Shown here in pieces: positions 44,582 through 55,705 of a stretch of DNA of 64,000 bases. The position numbers and the translations under genes are program-made. The DNA lies in the NCBI GenBank assembly GCA_038233055.1, contig JBBSMS010000002.1, positions 19,593 to 83,592 on the forward strand, given 5' to 3'. This stretch comes from Salsipaludibacter sp038233055 (lineage in GTDB: Bacteria > Actinomycetota > Nitriliruptoria > Nitriliruptorales > Nitriliruptoraceae). The stretch's first letter is position 1, and the number at the start of each line of letters is the position of its first letter. The notes below the pieces were generated by a model, which saw only the letters and a list, made by a program, of their open reading frames with translations, made no database searches and had not been told where the DNA came from.

Positions 44582-45472
44582 ATGTTCGTTCCGACATCCG
44601 CCATCCGACCATCCCTGCAGACCTGGCTCCAGCGTGGATTGGCGCTGACCGCCGCCACTGCCACCGTCGTCGCCTTGGGCGCCTTCACCAGCCCGGCCGA
44701 CGCCGGGACGGGGTCCGAGTGGGACCGCCTCGCCCGGTGCGAGTCCGGGGGCAACTGGCAGATCAACACCGGCAACGGCTACTACGGGGGACTGCAGTTC
44801 GCGAAGCGCTCGTGGGACTGGGCCGGCGGCCGCCAGTACGCCGCCTACCCGCACCAGGCCACCCGTGCCGAGCAGATCCGCACCGCCGAGCGCCTGCTGG
44901 ACCTCCAGAACCTCTCCAACGCATGGCCGTACTGCTCGCGCCACGTGGGCCTGACCCACGCCGAACTTCAGTCCGGGTCGTTGTCGGATGGCGGGTCGGA
45001 CAAGGCCACGTCGTCGAAGAAGAATGCCTCGTCGTCGAAGAAGAATGCCTCGTCGTCGGACAAGGCGACGTCGTCGGAGAAGTCCGCGTCCTCGCGCCCT
45101 TCGGGCACCTACCGCGTCCGCTCCGGTGACACCCTGGCCCAGATCGCGTCGCGACTGGACGTCGACGGTGGCTGGCGCGCGCTGTACCGCGCCAACGACG
45201 ACCGCGTCTCCGATCCCAACCTCATCAACGTCGGCCAGGTCCTGCGTGTGTCGGGTGCCGCGGAGGCGTCCGAGGAGGCCACCACGGCCGAGCCGAAGTC
45301 GACCCCCGCCGGTTCCGACGACACCTACCGCGTGCGTCGTGGCGACAGTCTCGCCCGGATCGCGCAGTCCGAGGACGTCGACGGTGGCTGGTCCGCGCTG
45401 TACCGCGCCAACGACGACCGCGTCTCCGATCCCGACCTCATCTACGTCGGCCAGGTCCTGCGCCTGCCCTGA
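44582..45472 (+). CDS. rpf: Resuscitation-promoting factor with two LysM domains
   Basis: Secreted peptidoglycan-cleaving enzyme of 296 residues. A signal peptide (about 1-38, ALTAATATVVALGAFTSPAD) is followed by the Rpf catalytic domain (about 41-120): EWDRLARCESGGNWQINTGN, with the catalytic Glu in RCESGGNW, then YYGGLQFAKRSWDWAGG. A Ser/Lys/Ala linker holds a 21-bp tandem DNA repeat. Two LysM wall-binding repeats follow (YRVRSGDTLAQIASRLDVDG and YRVRRGDSLARIAQSEDVDG), nearly identical to each other over about 30 residues and at the DNA level. LysM-bearing Rpf of this layout resembles Streptomyces RpfB-like or RpfA-like enzymes. A strong terminator follows. ATG 44582 is the only sensible start before the signal peptide. 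Confidence 0.93.
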   Translation: MFVPTSAIRPSLQTWLQRGLALTAATATVVALGAFTSPADAGTGSEWDRLARCESGGNWQINTGNGYYGGLQFAKRSWDWAGGRQYAAYPHQATRAEQIRTAERLLDLQNLSNAWPYCSRHVGLTHAELQSGSLSDGGSDKATSSKKNASSSKKNASSSDKATSSEKSASSRPSGTYRVRSGDTLAQIASRLDVDGGWRALYRANDDRVSDPNLINVGQVLRVSGAAEASEEATTAEPKSTPAGSDDTYRVRRGDSLARIAQSEDVDGGWSALYRANDDRVSDPDLIYVGQVLRLP

Positions 45473-45487
45473 CCGGTCCTGCCCACT

Positions 45488-45519
45488 CGACGGCCGCGCC
45501 CACCCGGGCGCGGCCGTCG
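45488..45519 (+). terminator. Strong hairpin terminator after rpf
   Basis: A perfect 14-bp stem, CGACGGCCGCGCCC with its complement, around the loop ACCC, 16 bp after the rpf stop. TCGTCGTGTCC follows. It separates rpf from the pyr operon promoter. Confidence 0.85.
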
Positions 45520-45534
45520 TCGTGTCCGGCTGGG

Positions 45535-45564
45535 TCGACAGCGACCGGCGACGGTCAGTAGGGT
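45535..45564 (+). promoter_or_regulatory. pyr operon promoter
   Basis: TCGACA (45535-45540, five of six to TTGACA), an 18-bp spacer, then TAGGGT (45559-45564). Transcription would start near 45571, about 17 bases before the PyrR-binding motif. This is the best-supported sigma-70-type promoter in the window. Confidence 0.65.
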
Positions 45565-45587
45565 GCGACACGACAGCAGCCCACCAT

Positions 45588-45620
45588 CCTTTAACCGCGG
45601 TCCCGTGAGGCCGAGAAGGA
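45588..45620 (+). promoter_or_regulatory. PyrR-binding RNA element in pyr leader
   Basis: CCTTTAACC is followed by TCCCGTGAGGCC and then GAGAAGGAG. The central TCCnGnGAGGC matches the conserved PyrR-binding loop (UCCAGAGAGGCU in Firmicutes). The flanking CCTT/AAGG can form the lower stem. PyrR bound with UMP or UTP should stabilise this hairpin and thereby favour the downstream terminator. Confidence 0.8.
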
Positions 45621-45666
45621 GCCGGCTCGTGCCTTCACGTGCGCCCCGACCAGCAGCCCGACCCGT

Positions 45667-45698
45667 CGCCGACCCCGTCACCTCGGGGGTCGGCGTTT
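45667..45698 (+). terminator. pyr leader attenuator (intrinsic terminator)
   Basis: A perfect 10-bp stem, CGCCGACCCC/GGGGTCGGCG, around a 9-base loop, followed by TTT. It lies between the PyrR motif and the pyrR start. This arrangement implies transcription attenuation, not only translational blocking. I do not see an obvious long antiterminator by eye. Confidence 0.75.
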
Positions 45699-45741
45699 CG
45701 CATTCCGGCACGACCACCACGGCCAACCGTGCGGTGTGCGC

Positions 45742-46314
45742 ATGACTCGGCTGCTCGACGCCGACGACATCCGCCGTGCACTGCGCCGCCTCGCCCACGA
45801 GATCGTCGAGGCCAACCACGGTGCCGAGAACCTCGTGCTGATGGGGGTGCAGACGCGTGGGGTTCCGCTGGCCCAGCGGCTGGCCGCCAACATCGAAGCG
45901 ATCGAGGACCGGGCCGTGCCGCACGGTCCGCTCGACGTGACGCTGTACCGCGACGACGTGGCCTCCCGGCCGGTCCGCGCGCTCAACGACACCCGCTTCC
46001 CGGTCGACGTCAACGGGACCACGGTGGTGATCGTGGACGACGTCCTGTTCACCGGCCGGACCATCCGTGCGGCCATGGACGCCATCCTGGACGTCGGGCG
46101 TCCCGACGCGATCCGGTTGGTGACCCTGGTCGACCGGGGCCACCGTGAACTGCCCATCCGCGCCGACCACGTGGGAAAGAACCTCCCGACCGCCCTGGCC
46201 GAGCGGATCACGGTGCGGCTCGCCGAGATCGACGACGTCGACGAGGTCGTGCTCGAGGCGGCCGCAGGCGATCGCCAGTCGGCTGACGCGACGACGAACG
46301 GGGCCAGGGCATGA
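45742..46314 (+). CDS. pyrR: Bifunctional pyr operon regulator / uracil phosphoribosyltransferase PyrR
   Basis: RNA-binding attenuation regulator of the pyrimidine genes, with a phosphoribosyltransferase fold. The PRPP-binding motif is VVIVDDVLFTGRTIRAAMDA. Other family strings are MGVQTRGVPLAQRLAANIEA, DVTLYRDDV and ALVDRGHRELPIRADHVGKN-like (here TLVDRGHRELPIRADHVGKN). It is 190 residues, with a short C-terminal extension. I start at ATG 45742; a GTG two codons earlier is possible, and neither has a clear Shine-Dalgarno. It is first in the operon and has its own target site in the leader, so it is autoregulated. Confidence 0.95.
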   Translation: MTRLLDADDIRRALRRLAHEIVEANHGAENLVLMGVQTRGVPLAQRLAANIEAIEDRAVPHGPLDVTLYRDDVASRPVRALNDTRFPVDVNGTTVVIVDDVLFTGRTIRAAMDAILDVGRPDAIRLVTLVDRGHRELPIRADHVGKNLPTALAERITVRLAEIDDVDEVVLEAAAGDRQSADATTNGARA

Positions 46315-46344
46315 GGCGGTCGACGAAGCAACGTTGCCAGGGTT

Positions 46345-46393
46345 CCCCCCTCGGGGGGGAGCGAGGCCGCCGTGGAGGGGTTGGACGGCGGCC
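46345..46393 (+). promoter_or_regulatory. Hairpin pair between pyrR and pyrB
   Basis: CCCCCC-TC-GGGGGG (46345-46358), then GGCCGCCGT pairing perfectly with ACGGCGGCC (46365-46373 with 46385-46393). The GAGCGAGGCCG string between them recalls the GTGAGGCCG core of the leader PyrR site. The pyrB ribosome site (GGGGAGGG) follows directly. It could be a second control point or a processing site. Confidence 0.45.
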
Positions 46394-46411
46394 GATGGGG
46401 AGGGATGTGGC

Positions 46412-47401
46412 ATGAAGGCGAACCGACTGATCGGCATCGACGACCTGGACGCCGACGACCTCGCGCTCGTGCTGGACACCGCCGAGGTCATGAACGAGAT
46501 CTCCTCGCGCCGGATCAAGAAGGTCCCGACCCTGCGGGGGCGGACCGTGTGCAACCTGTTCCTGGAGGACTCGACCCGCACGAGGTTGAGCTTCGACATC
46601 GCCGCCAAGCGCCTGTCCGCCGACGTGATGAACTTCTCCGCCAAGGGTTCCAGCGTGTCCAAGGGCGAGTCGTTCAAGGACACCGCCCTGACCCTGGACG
46701 CGATGGGAGTCGACGCCGTGGTCGTGCGATCGGGCTCGTCGGGCGCGCCGCTGCAACTCACGCGCCACCTCGACGTCCCGGTCCTCAACGCCGGCGACGG
46801 GTGGCACCAGCACCCGACCCAGGCACTGCTGGACCTCTACACCATGCGCAGCCACTTCGGCCACCTCGAAGGGCTGACGGTCACGATCTGTGGCGACATC
46901 ATCCACTCTCGCGTGGCCCGGTCGGAGGTCGAGGCGCTCACCCTCGCCGGCGCGCGGGTCCGGCTGGTCGCACCGGCCACCCTGTTGCCGCTGGACCTCA
47001 CGCCGTGGACCGACGCCGGGGACGTCGAGGTCATCACCGACCTCGACGACGCGCTGCCGAACACCGACGTGCTGTACCTGCTGCGGGTCCAGCGCGAGCG
47101 GATGCACCGGGCGTTCTTCCCCTCGACCCGCGAGTACCACCGGCTCTACGGCATGGACGCCCGCCGACTCGCCGCGCTGCCCGAGCATGCCATCGTGATG
47201 CACCCGGGCCCGATGAACCGGGGTGTCGAGATCACCCCCGACGTGGCGGACTCGCCGCGCGCGCTGATCACCAACCAGGTCAACAACGGCATCGCCGTGC
47301 GGATGGCGTGCCTGTACCTGCTGATCGCCGGGTCGGAACTGGACGACGACCGGGCCGCCGCCTCAAGCGCCCGGCCCGCGACCGTGGAGGTGCCGGCGTG
47401 A
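46412..47401 (+). CDS. pyrB: Aspartate carbamoyltransferase catalytic subunit
   Basis: Joins carbamoyl phosphate to aspartate, the committed step of pyrimidine synthesis. The carbamoyl-phosphate motif is LEDSTRTRLSFDIAAKRL, the aspartate-site region is GDGWHQHPTQALLDLYTM, and the late motif is MHPGPMNRGVEI. At 329 residues it is slightly long because of an Ala-rich tail. No pyrI is adjacent, as usual in Actinobacteria. ATG 46412 has GGGGAGGG upstream. A family A palindrome separates it from pyrC. Confidence 0.97.
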   Translation: MKANRLIGIDDLDADDLALVLDTAEVMNEISSRRIKKVPTLRGRTVCNLFLEDSTRTRLSFDIAAKRLSADVMNFSAKGSSVSKGESFKDTALTLDAMGVDAVVVRSGSSGAPLQLTRHLDVPVLNAGDGWHQHPTQALLDLYTMRSHFGHLEGLTVTICGDIIHSRVARSEVEALTLAGARVRLVAPATLLPLDLTPWTDAGDVEVITDLDDALPNTDVLYLLRVQRERMHRAFFPSTREYHRLYGMDARRLAALPEHAIVMHPGPMNRGVEITPDVADSPRALITNQVNNGIAVRMACLYLLIAGSELDDDRAAASSARPATVEVPA

Positions 47402-47445
47402 CCCGGACACGAACGCCGAGAACCACCACCGGCCATGGTCCCAGC

Positions 47446-47497
47446 CATCGAGTGTGCGGATCCGCCCGACATCCGGGGCCAATGCGCACACTCGACG
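47446..47497. repeat. Family A palindromic repeat, copy 2
   Basis: A 52-bp element between pyrB and pyrC with arms TCGAGTGTGCG (47448-47458) and CGCACACTCGA (47485-47495). The right arm with its flank, GCGCACACTCGACGTG, is identical to copy 1 (6497-6512). It sits inside an operon, 16 bp before the pyrC start, so it may have inserted or may tune downstream expression. Confidence 0.8.
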
Positions 47498-47513
47498 TGG
47501 GGGAGGTGGGGGT

Positions 47514-48833
47514 ATGAGCGGCCTGCTGTTGAAGGCGGGACGGGTCGTGGACCCGGCCAGCGGCCACGACGACACGGCCGACGTCCGCATCGACGGCCAG
47601 GTCGTCGTCGAGGTGGGCGCGGACCTCGATCCCGACGGGGCCGAGGTGGTCGACTGCGCCGGGCTTTGGGTGCTGCCCGGGTTCGTCGACCTCCACACCC
47701 ACCTGCGCGAGCCCGGCTTCGAAGACGCCGAGGACATCGCCACCGGGTCGGCCGCGGCCGCCGCCGGGGGCTACACCGCGGTCGCCGCGATGGCCAACAC
47801 GCTGCCGGTCTGCGACACCGCCGCGGTGGCCGAGATGGTCGCCCGCCGGGGACGTGACGTCGGCCTGGTCGACGTGCGCCCGGTCGGGGCCATCACGGTC
47901 GGGTTGGCGGGGGAGCGGTTGGCCGAGATGGGCGAGTTGTACGACAGCGACGCCCACGTCGACTTCTTCTCCGACGACGGCATCCCGGTCACGGACAGCC
48001 TGATCATGCGGCGCGCGCTGCAGTACGCCGCGCGCTTCGACGCGGTCATCGCCAACCATTCCCAGGACATGGACCTCACCGAGGACGCCCAGATGAACGA
48101 GGGCCGCATGTCCGCGGTCCTGGGCCTGCCCGGGTGGCCGCACGAAGCCGAGGAGGTCATGATCGCGCGCGACCTGCTGCTGGCCGCCGGACTGGGCGCC
48201 CGGTTGCACGTGCCGCACGTGTCCACCGCCGGCAGCGTCGACCTCATCCGCCTGGCCAGGGAGCGCGGTGTGCGCGTGACGGCCGAGGTCACTCCGCACC
48301 ACCTCCACCTCGACGACACCGTGGTCGCCAGCTACGACCCGGTGTTCAAGGTCAACCCGCCGGTCCGCACCACGGCCGACATCGCCGCCCTGCGCGCGGC
48401 CCTGGCCGATGGGACCATCGACGCGGTCGCGACCGACCATGCCCCGCACCCGCACGAGCAGAAGGACCAGGAGTGGGACCACGCCCCGTGCGGGATGCTG
48501 GGGTTGGAGACCGCCTTCGCACTGGTGGTCACCGACCTGGTGGCCACCGACGACCTGTCGCTGCTGGACGCCGCGGCGCGCTTCACCACCGGCCCGGCCG
48601 GAGTGCGGGACATGGGCGGCCACGGGGGACCGATCGCCTCGGACGCCCCCGCCAACCTCACCGTCGTCGACCCGGACGCCACCTGGACCGTCGATGGCCG
48701 GGCGTTGCACTCGCGCGCCCACAACACCCCGTTCCACGGCGAGGAACTGTCCTCCCGGCCCGTCCACACCCTGCTGCGCGGCGCCTTCACGTTCCGCGAC
48801 GGCGTCGTCGCCGATGCGAAGGTGGACGCGTGA
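47514..48833 (+). CDS. pyrC: Dihydroorotase
   Basis: Zinc amidohydrolase that cyclises carbamoyl aspartate to dihydroorotate. It is the class I type: metal motif DLHTHLREPG (His61, His63), later metal ligands in HVPHVSTAGSVDLI and TPHHLHLDD, and TDHAPH near residue 320. It is 439 residues. ATG 47514 is preceded by GGGAGGTGGGGGT, whose first bases adjoin the family A repeat. The stop overlaps carA (GTGA). Confidence 0.97.
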   Translation: MSGLLLKAGRVVDPASGHDDTADVRIDGQVVVEVGADLDPDGAEVVDCAGLWVLPGFVDLHTHLREPGFEDAEDIATGSAAAAAGGYTAVAAMANTLPVCDTAAVAEMVARRGRDVGLVDVRPVGAITVGLAGERLAEMGELYDSDAHVDFFSDDGIPVTDSLIMRRALQYAARFDAVIANHSQDMDLTEDAQMNEGRMSAVLGLPGWPHEAEEVMIARDLLLAAGLGARLHVPHVSTAGSVDLIRLARERGVRVTAEVTPHHLHLDDTVVASYDPVFKVNPPVRTTADIAALRAALADGTIDAVATDHAPHPHEQKDQEWDHAPCGMLGLETAFALVVTDLVATDDLSLLDAAARFTTGPAGVRDMGGHGGPIASDAPANLTVVDPDATWTVDGRALHSRAHNTPFHGEELSSRPVHTLLRGAFTFRDGVVADAKVDA

Positions 48834-50035
48834 CCGACTCCACCACCCCCGCACCTCGTGCGGGTCGTCCCGCCCTGTTCGTGCTCGAGGACGGCCGATC
48901 GTTCCGCGGCCGGTCGTTCGGCGCCGACGGGACCGGCTTCGGCGAGTCGGTCTTCAACACGGCGATGAGCGGCTACCAGGAGGTCCTGACCGATCCGTCC
49001 TACCGCCGCCAGGTCGTCACCATGACCGCCCCGCAGGTCGGCAACTACGGGATGTGCGTGGCCGACGCCGAATCGGACCGCATCCAGGTGTCGGGCTTCG
49101 TGGTGACCGAGGCTGCCCGCCGGGTGTCCAGCCATCGCGCCACCTCGACCCTGCGCGACGACCTCGCGGCCGCCGGCGTGGTCGGCATCGAGGGCATCGA
49201 CACGCGGGCGGTGACCGTGGCCCTGCGCGACGGGGGTGCGATGCGGTCGGGGGTGTCGACCGAGGTGCTGGACGTCGACGAACTCCTGACACAGGTGCGC
49301 GACTCGCCGTCGATGGAGGGTCGCGACCTGACCGGCGAGGTCACCACGGGCGAGGCCTACGACGTCGACGCGGTCGGCGAGGGCCGATTCAACGTGGTCG
49401 TGGTCGACTACGGGGTGAAGCGCCGGATGCTGCGCCTGCTGTCCGAGATGGGCTGCGACGTCCGGGTCCTGCCCGCATCCGCCACCGCCGACGACGTCCT
49501 GGCCCACCAGCCCGACGGCGTGCTGGTCTCCAACGGCCCCGGCGATCCCGCCGCGGTCACCCATGGGCAGGCCACCGTCCGCGGGCTGCTGGGGGAGGTG
49601 CCGGTGTTCGGGATCTGCCTCGGCTCACAGTTCCTGGGCCTGGCGCTGGGAGCCGAGACGACCAAGCTCGCGTTCGGCCACCACGGCATCAACCAACCGG
49701 TCCAACGACGACGCGACGGCGTGGTCGAGATCAGTTCGCACAACCACGGGTTCGCCGTCGTCGCCGACACCCTGGGTGACCCCACCGGCCAACCGCACAC
49801 GTACGCCACCGCCGATCACGGGCGGGTCACGGTCAGCCACGTCAACCTCAACGACGACTGCGTCGAGGGCCTGGCGTGCCTGGACGTCCCGGCCTTGGCG
49901 GTGCAGTACCACCCCGAGGCCTCGCCGGGACCACACGACTCCCGGTACCTGTTCGACGACTTCGCCGAGCTGATGTCGACCGGGCGTCCACCGACGTCGG
50001 TCGCCCACAGTGCCACCGCCAGCACGGGAGCCTGA
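48830..50035 (+). CDS. carA: Carbamoyl-phosphate synthase small subunit
   Basis: Glutaminase subunit that supplies ammonia to CarB. The N-terminal domain shows FVLEDGRSFRGRSFGADGTG and MTAPQVGNYG. The class I amidotransferase domain has the nucleophile Cys in FGICLGSQFLGLALG and the His-Glu pair in AVQYHPEASPGPHDS. The residue after the GICLG elbow is Ser, where many CarA have His; actinobacterial CarA vary here. It is 401 residues. The GTG start overlaps the pyrC stop. carB begins three bases after the carA stop. Confidence 0.96.
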   Translation: MTDSTTPAPRAGRPALFVLEDGRSFRGRSFGADGTGFGESVFNTAMSGYQEVLTDPSYRRQVVTMTAPQVGNYGMCVADAESDRIQVSGFVVTEAARRVSSHRATSTLRDDLAAAGVVGIEGIDTRAVTVALRDGGAMRSGVSTEVLDVDELLTQVRDSPSMEGRDLTGEVTTGEAYDVDAVGEGRFNVVVVDYGVKRRMLRLLSEMGCDVRVLPASATADDVLAHQPDGVLVSNGPGDPAAVTHGQATVRGLLGEVPVFGICLGSQFLGLALGAETTKLAFGHHGINQPVQRRRDGVVEISSHNHGFAVVADTLGDPTGQPHTYATADHGRVTVSHVNLNDDCVEGLACLDVPALAVQYHPEASPGPHDSRYLFDDFAELMSTGRPPTSVAHSATASTGA

Positions 50036-50038
50036 CGC

Positions 50039-53418
<3,380 letters not shown>

Positions 53419-53422
<4 letters not shown>

Positions 53423-54375
53423 GCGTGCAGGGTCGGGACGTCGGACCGGTGGCCATGACCTGCGTGGTGGTCGACCGGCGCCGCTACGGGCGCTACTGGG
53501 GGCTGACCCTGTCGGCGCCCGAGATCGCCCGTCGGGCAGCCCCGGGCCAGTTCGTCAACGTGGCGGTCGAGGCCCCCGGGACCCTGCTGCGCCGCCCCTT
53601 CTCGATCGCCGGGGTGTCGCTGAGCGGGCAGGTGGCCGGCACGCTCGACATCGTGCTGGACGCCCACGGCCCCGGCACCGGTGCGCTCGCGACCATCGCC
53701 CCGGGCGCGAACCTGGACGTGCTCGGCCCGCTCGGCAAGGCCTTCCCGATGCCCCAGCGCCGGGTCGCGACGCTGTTGGTCGGCGGGGGCTACGGGGCCG
53801 CCCCGATGTACTACCTGGGCGGGCGCCTGCGGGCCGCCGGCCACCGCGTGAACTTCCTGATCGGGGCGGCCGACACCCAGCGGATCATTGATCCCATCAC
53901 CCCCAAGCGGATGGCCAACCAGGCCTCGTTCACGACCGAGGACGGGTCGATGGGCCACCGCGGCCGGGTCACCGACCTGCTGGCCGACGACCTCGCGTCC
54001 ACCGGTGCCGAGGTGGTCTACGCCTGCGGGCCCAACGCGATGCTGGCCGCCGTCGGCGCGATCTGCGAGGACCTGAACGTGCCCTGCCAGGTGTCGGTCG
54101 AGGAACACATGGCCTGCGGGGTCGGGGTCTGCATGACCTGCGTTCTCCCGCTGCGGGGCCGCAACGACAAGGTCGCCAACCGCCGCGTGTGCATCGACGG
54201 GCCGGTGTTCTCGTCCACCCGGATCGCCTGGGACGAGTCGCGCTGGGCCGAGCCGGCGCCCGCCACGGTCGACGCCCTCGTGGACGCCGATCGCGACGCG
54301 GTCGAGGTCGAGGCCACCGGCGACGGGTCGTTCCGGTCCGGGGTCCGCACCGTGCGACCGCAGGAGGCGCGATGA
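53419..54375 (+). CDS. pyrK: Dihydroorotate dehydrogenase electron-transfer subunit PyrK
   Basis: FAD and [2Fe-2S] subunit that passes electrons from PyrD (class 1B) to NAD+. The ferredoxin-reductase FAD domain has RRPFSIAGVSLSGQ, the NAD domain has LLVGGGYGAAPMYYL, and the iron-sulfur Cys cluster is EEHMACGVGVCMTCVLP with a further Cys in RRVCIDGPVF. At 318 residues it is about 55 longer than Bacillus PyrK because of an acidic C-terminal tail. ATG 53419 overlaps carB and the stop overlaps pyrD. Presence of PyrK means NAD-linked, not quinone-linked, dihydroorotate oxidation. Confidence 0.94.
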
Positions 54376-55361
54376 CGGCCACGACGACGGCCGGGGCGGG
54401 TGCGGCGTCCGCCGAGGTGGACCTGTCGGTCGACCTCGGCGGCGGGAACGGCGCCCTGGTGCTGCCCAACCCGATCGTGACGGCTTCCGGATGCTTCGCG
54501 TCGGGCCGCGAGATCGACACGCTGTGGGACGTGGCCGAACTGGGAGCCGTGGTGGCCAAGTCCGTCACCCGGGAACCGCGGCAGGGCCTGCCGACCCCTC
54601 GCATGGCCGAGACCCCGTCCGGGATGCTCAACGCCATCGGGCTGCAGAACCCCGGCGTGGACACCTGGGTCGACCGCGACGTCCCGTGGCTCGCATCTCG
54701 CGGGGCCCGGATCATCGCCTCGATCGCCGGCAACACGGTCGAGGAGTTCCGCGAGGTCGCCAAGCGGGTCGGGGCGTCGCGCGACATCGCCGCCGTCGAG
54801 ATCAACCTGTCGTGTCCCAACGTGTCCCATCGCGGCCTGGTCTTCGCCACCCAGGCATCGACTGCCGCGGAGGTGGTCCGGGCCGTGCGGTCCGCGCTGC
54901 CCGCGATGCCGCTGTTCGCCAAGTTGACGCCGGACGTGACCGAGATCGCGCCCGTGGGCCGCGCCGTGGTCGAGGCCGGGGCGACGGGGGTCTCGGCGAT
55001 CAACACCACCCTGGGCATGGCGATCGACGCCGAGACCGGCCGGGTCAAGGTCGCCAACGGCTACGCCGGGCTGTCGGGCCCGGCGATCCGCCCGATGGCG
55101 GTGCGGGCGATCCACCAACTTCATGTCGAACTGGGCCCCGACGTGCCCATCATCGGCATGGGCGGCGTCCGCACCGTGCCCGACGTGATCGAACTGGTGC
55201 GGGCCGGGGCATCGGCCGTCGCGGTCGGCACCGCCACCTTCGCGGACCCCTTCACAGCCCGGACCCTGGCCCGCGGACTGGGGGAGTGGTTGTCGCGCCG
55301 TGGCTTCACGTCCCTGGCCGAACTCCGCGGCCAGGTCCACCGCTGGCCGCACCACCCGTAG
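54372..55361 (+). CDS. pyrD: Dihydroorotate dehydrogenase, class 1B
   Basis: FMN enzyme oxidising dihydroorotate to orotate. The class 1 catalytic Cys lies in VEINLSCPNVSHRG. FMN contacts are in TASGCFASGREID and AINTTLGMAIDAETGRVKVA, then IIGMGGVRTVPDVIELVRAG. It is 329 residues, with an N-terminal Ala/Thr-rich extension of about 15. Pairing with pyrK and the Cys base (class 2 enzymes use Ser) fix the 1B class. It is the last gene of the operon here; pyrF, which often follows, is absent. Confidence 0.96.
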   Translation: MTATTTAGAGAASAEVDLSVDLGGGNGALVLPNPIVTASGCFASGREIDTLWDVAELGAVVAKSVTREPRQGLPTPRMAETPSGMLNAIGLQNPGVDTWVDRDVPWLASRGARIIASIAGNTVEEFREVAKRVGASRDIAAVEINLSCPNVSHRGLVFATQASTAAEVVRAVRSALPAMPLFAKLTPDVTEIAPVGRAVVEAGATGVSAINTTLGMAIDAETGRVKVANGYAGLSGPAIRPMAVRAIHQLHVELGPDVPIIGMGGVRTVPDVIELVRAGASAVAVGTATFADPFTARTLARGLGEWLSRRGFTSLAELRGQVHRWPHHP

Positions 55362-55705
55362 TCCGCGGATGGCCCCATCACGCGTTGTCCGCCAGCCTGC
55401 CTCGCCACCCGTCGTCCGCCAGCCTGCCCCGTGGACGCGCCCCCGGTGCAGCTCCGTCACGTCGCGAGGTGTGAGCCGGATCGGCCGCAGGTGGCCGGGA
55501 TCCCGAACGGCCGGGTCTGGCGTGGCCGGGTGGGAGTGGGATCGGCGGTATCTGGCCGGAATCACGCCCAGTCGCGATGGGCTGGTCGGTACAGGTGAGA
55601 TGCGTCGCGGTCGGTGGTGGGCGGGGTGCACGATTCGTCCGGGCGCACCCGTTAGGGTCAGCGTCGGGCAGCGTCGCCCGGTTCCCACCCCCTCTGGAGG
55701 CACCC
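55362..55705 (+). promoter_or_regulatory. Intergenic region upstream of the purine permease
   Basis: No gene in 344 bp. It holds a direct duplication of GTCCGCCAGCCTGCC (about 55387 and 55415), a diverged family B palindrome (55530-55569), and a TAGGGT -10-like box (55653-55658). The leader to GTG 55706 would be about 40 bases. No purine-riboswitch core is visible. Confidence 0.45.
55530..55569 (+). repeat. Family B palindromic repeat, diverged copy B5
   Basis: GTGGGAGTGGGATCGGC and GCCGGAATCACGCCC align with the family B arms at most positions and in the same order. The spacing is also preserved. It lies at the left edge of the gene block between pyrD and mihF. Confidence 0.5.

Noticed and set aside
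41990..45571. A 1193-codon open frame on the minus strand across lemA, DUF2207 and rpf
   Set aside because: It comes from high-GC codon bias opposite three recognisable genes. Composition is Arg/Gly/His/Asp-rich and it has no domain.
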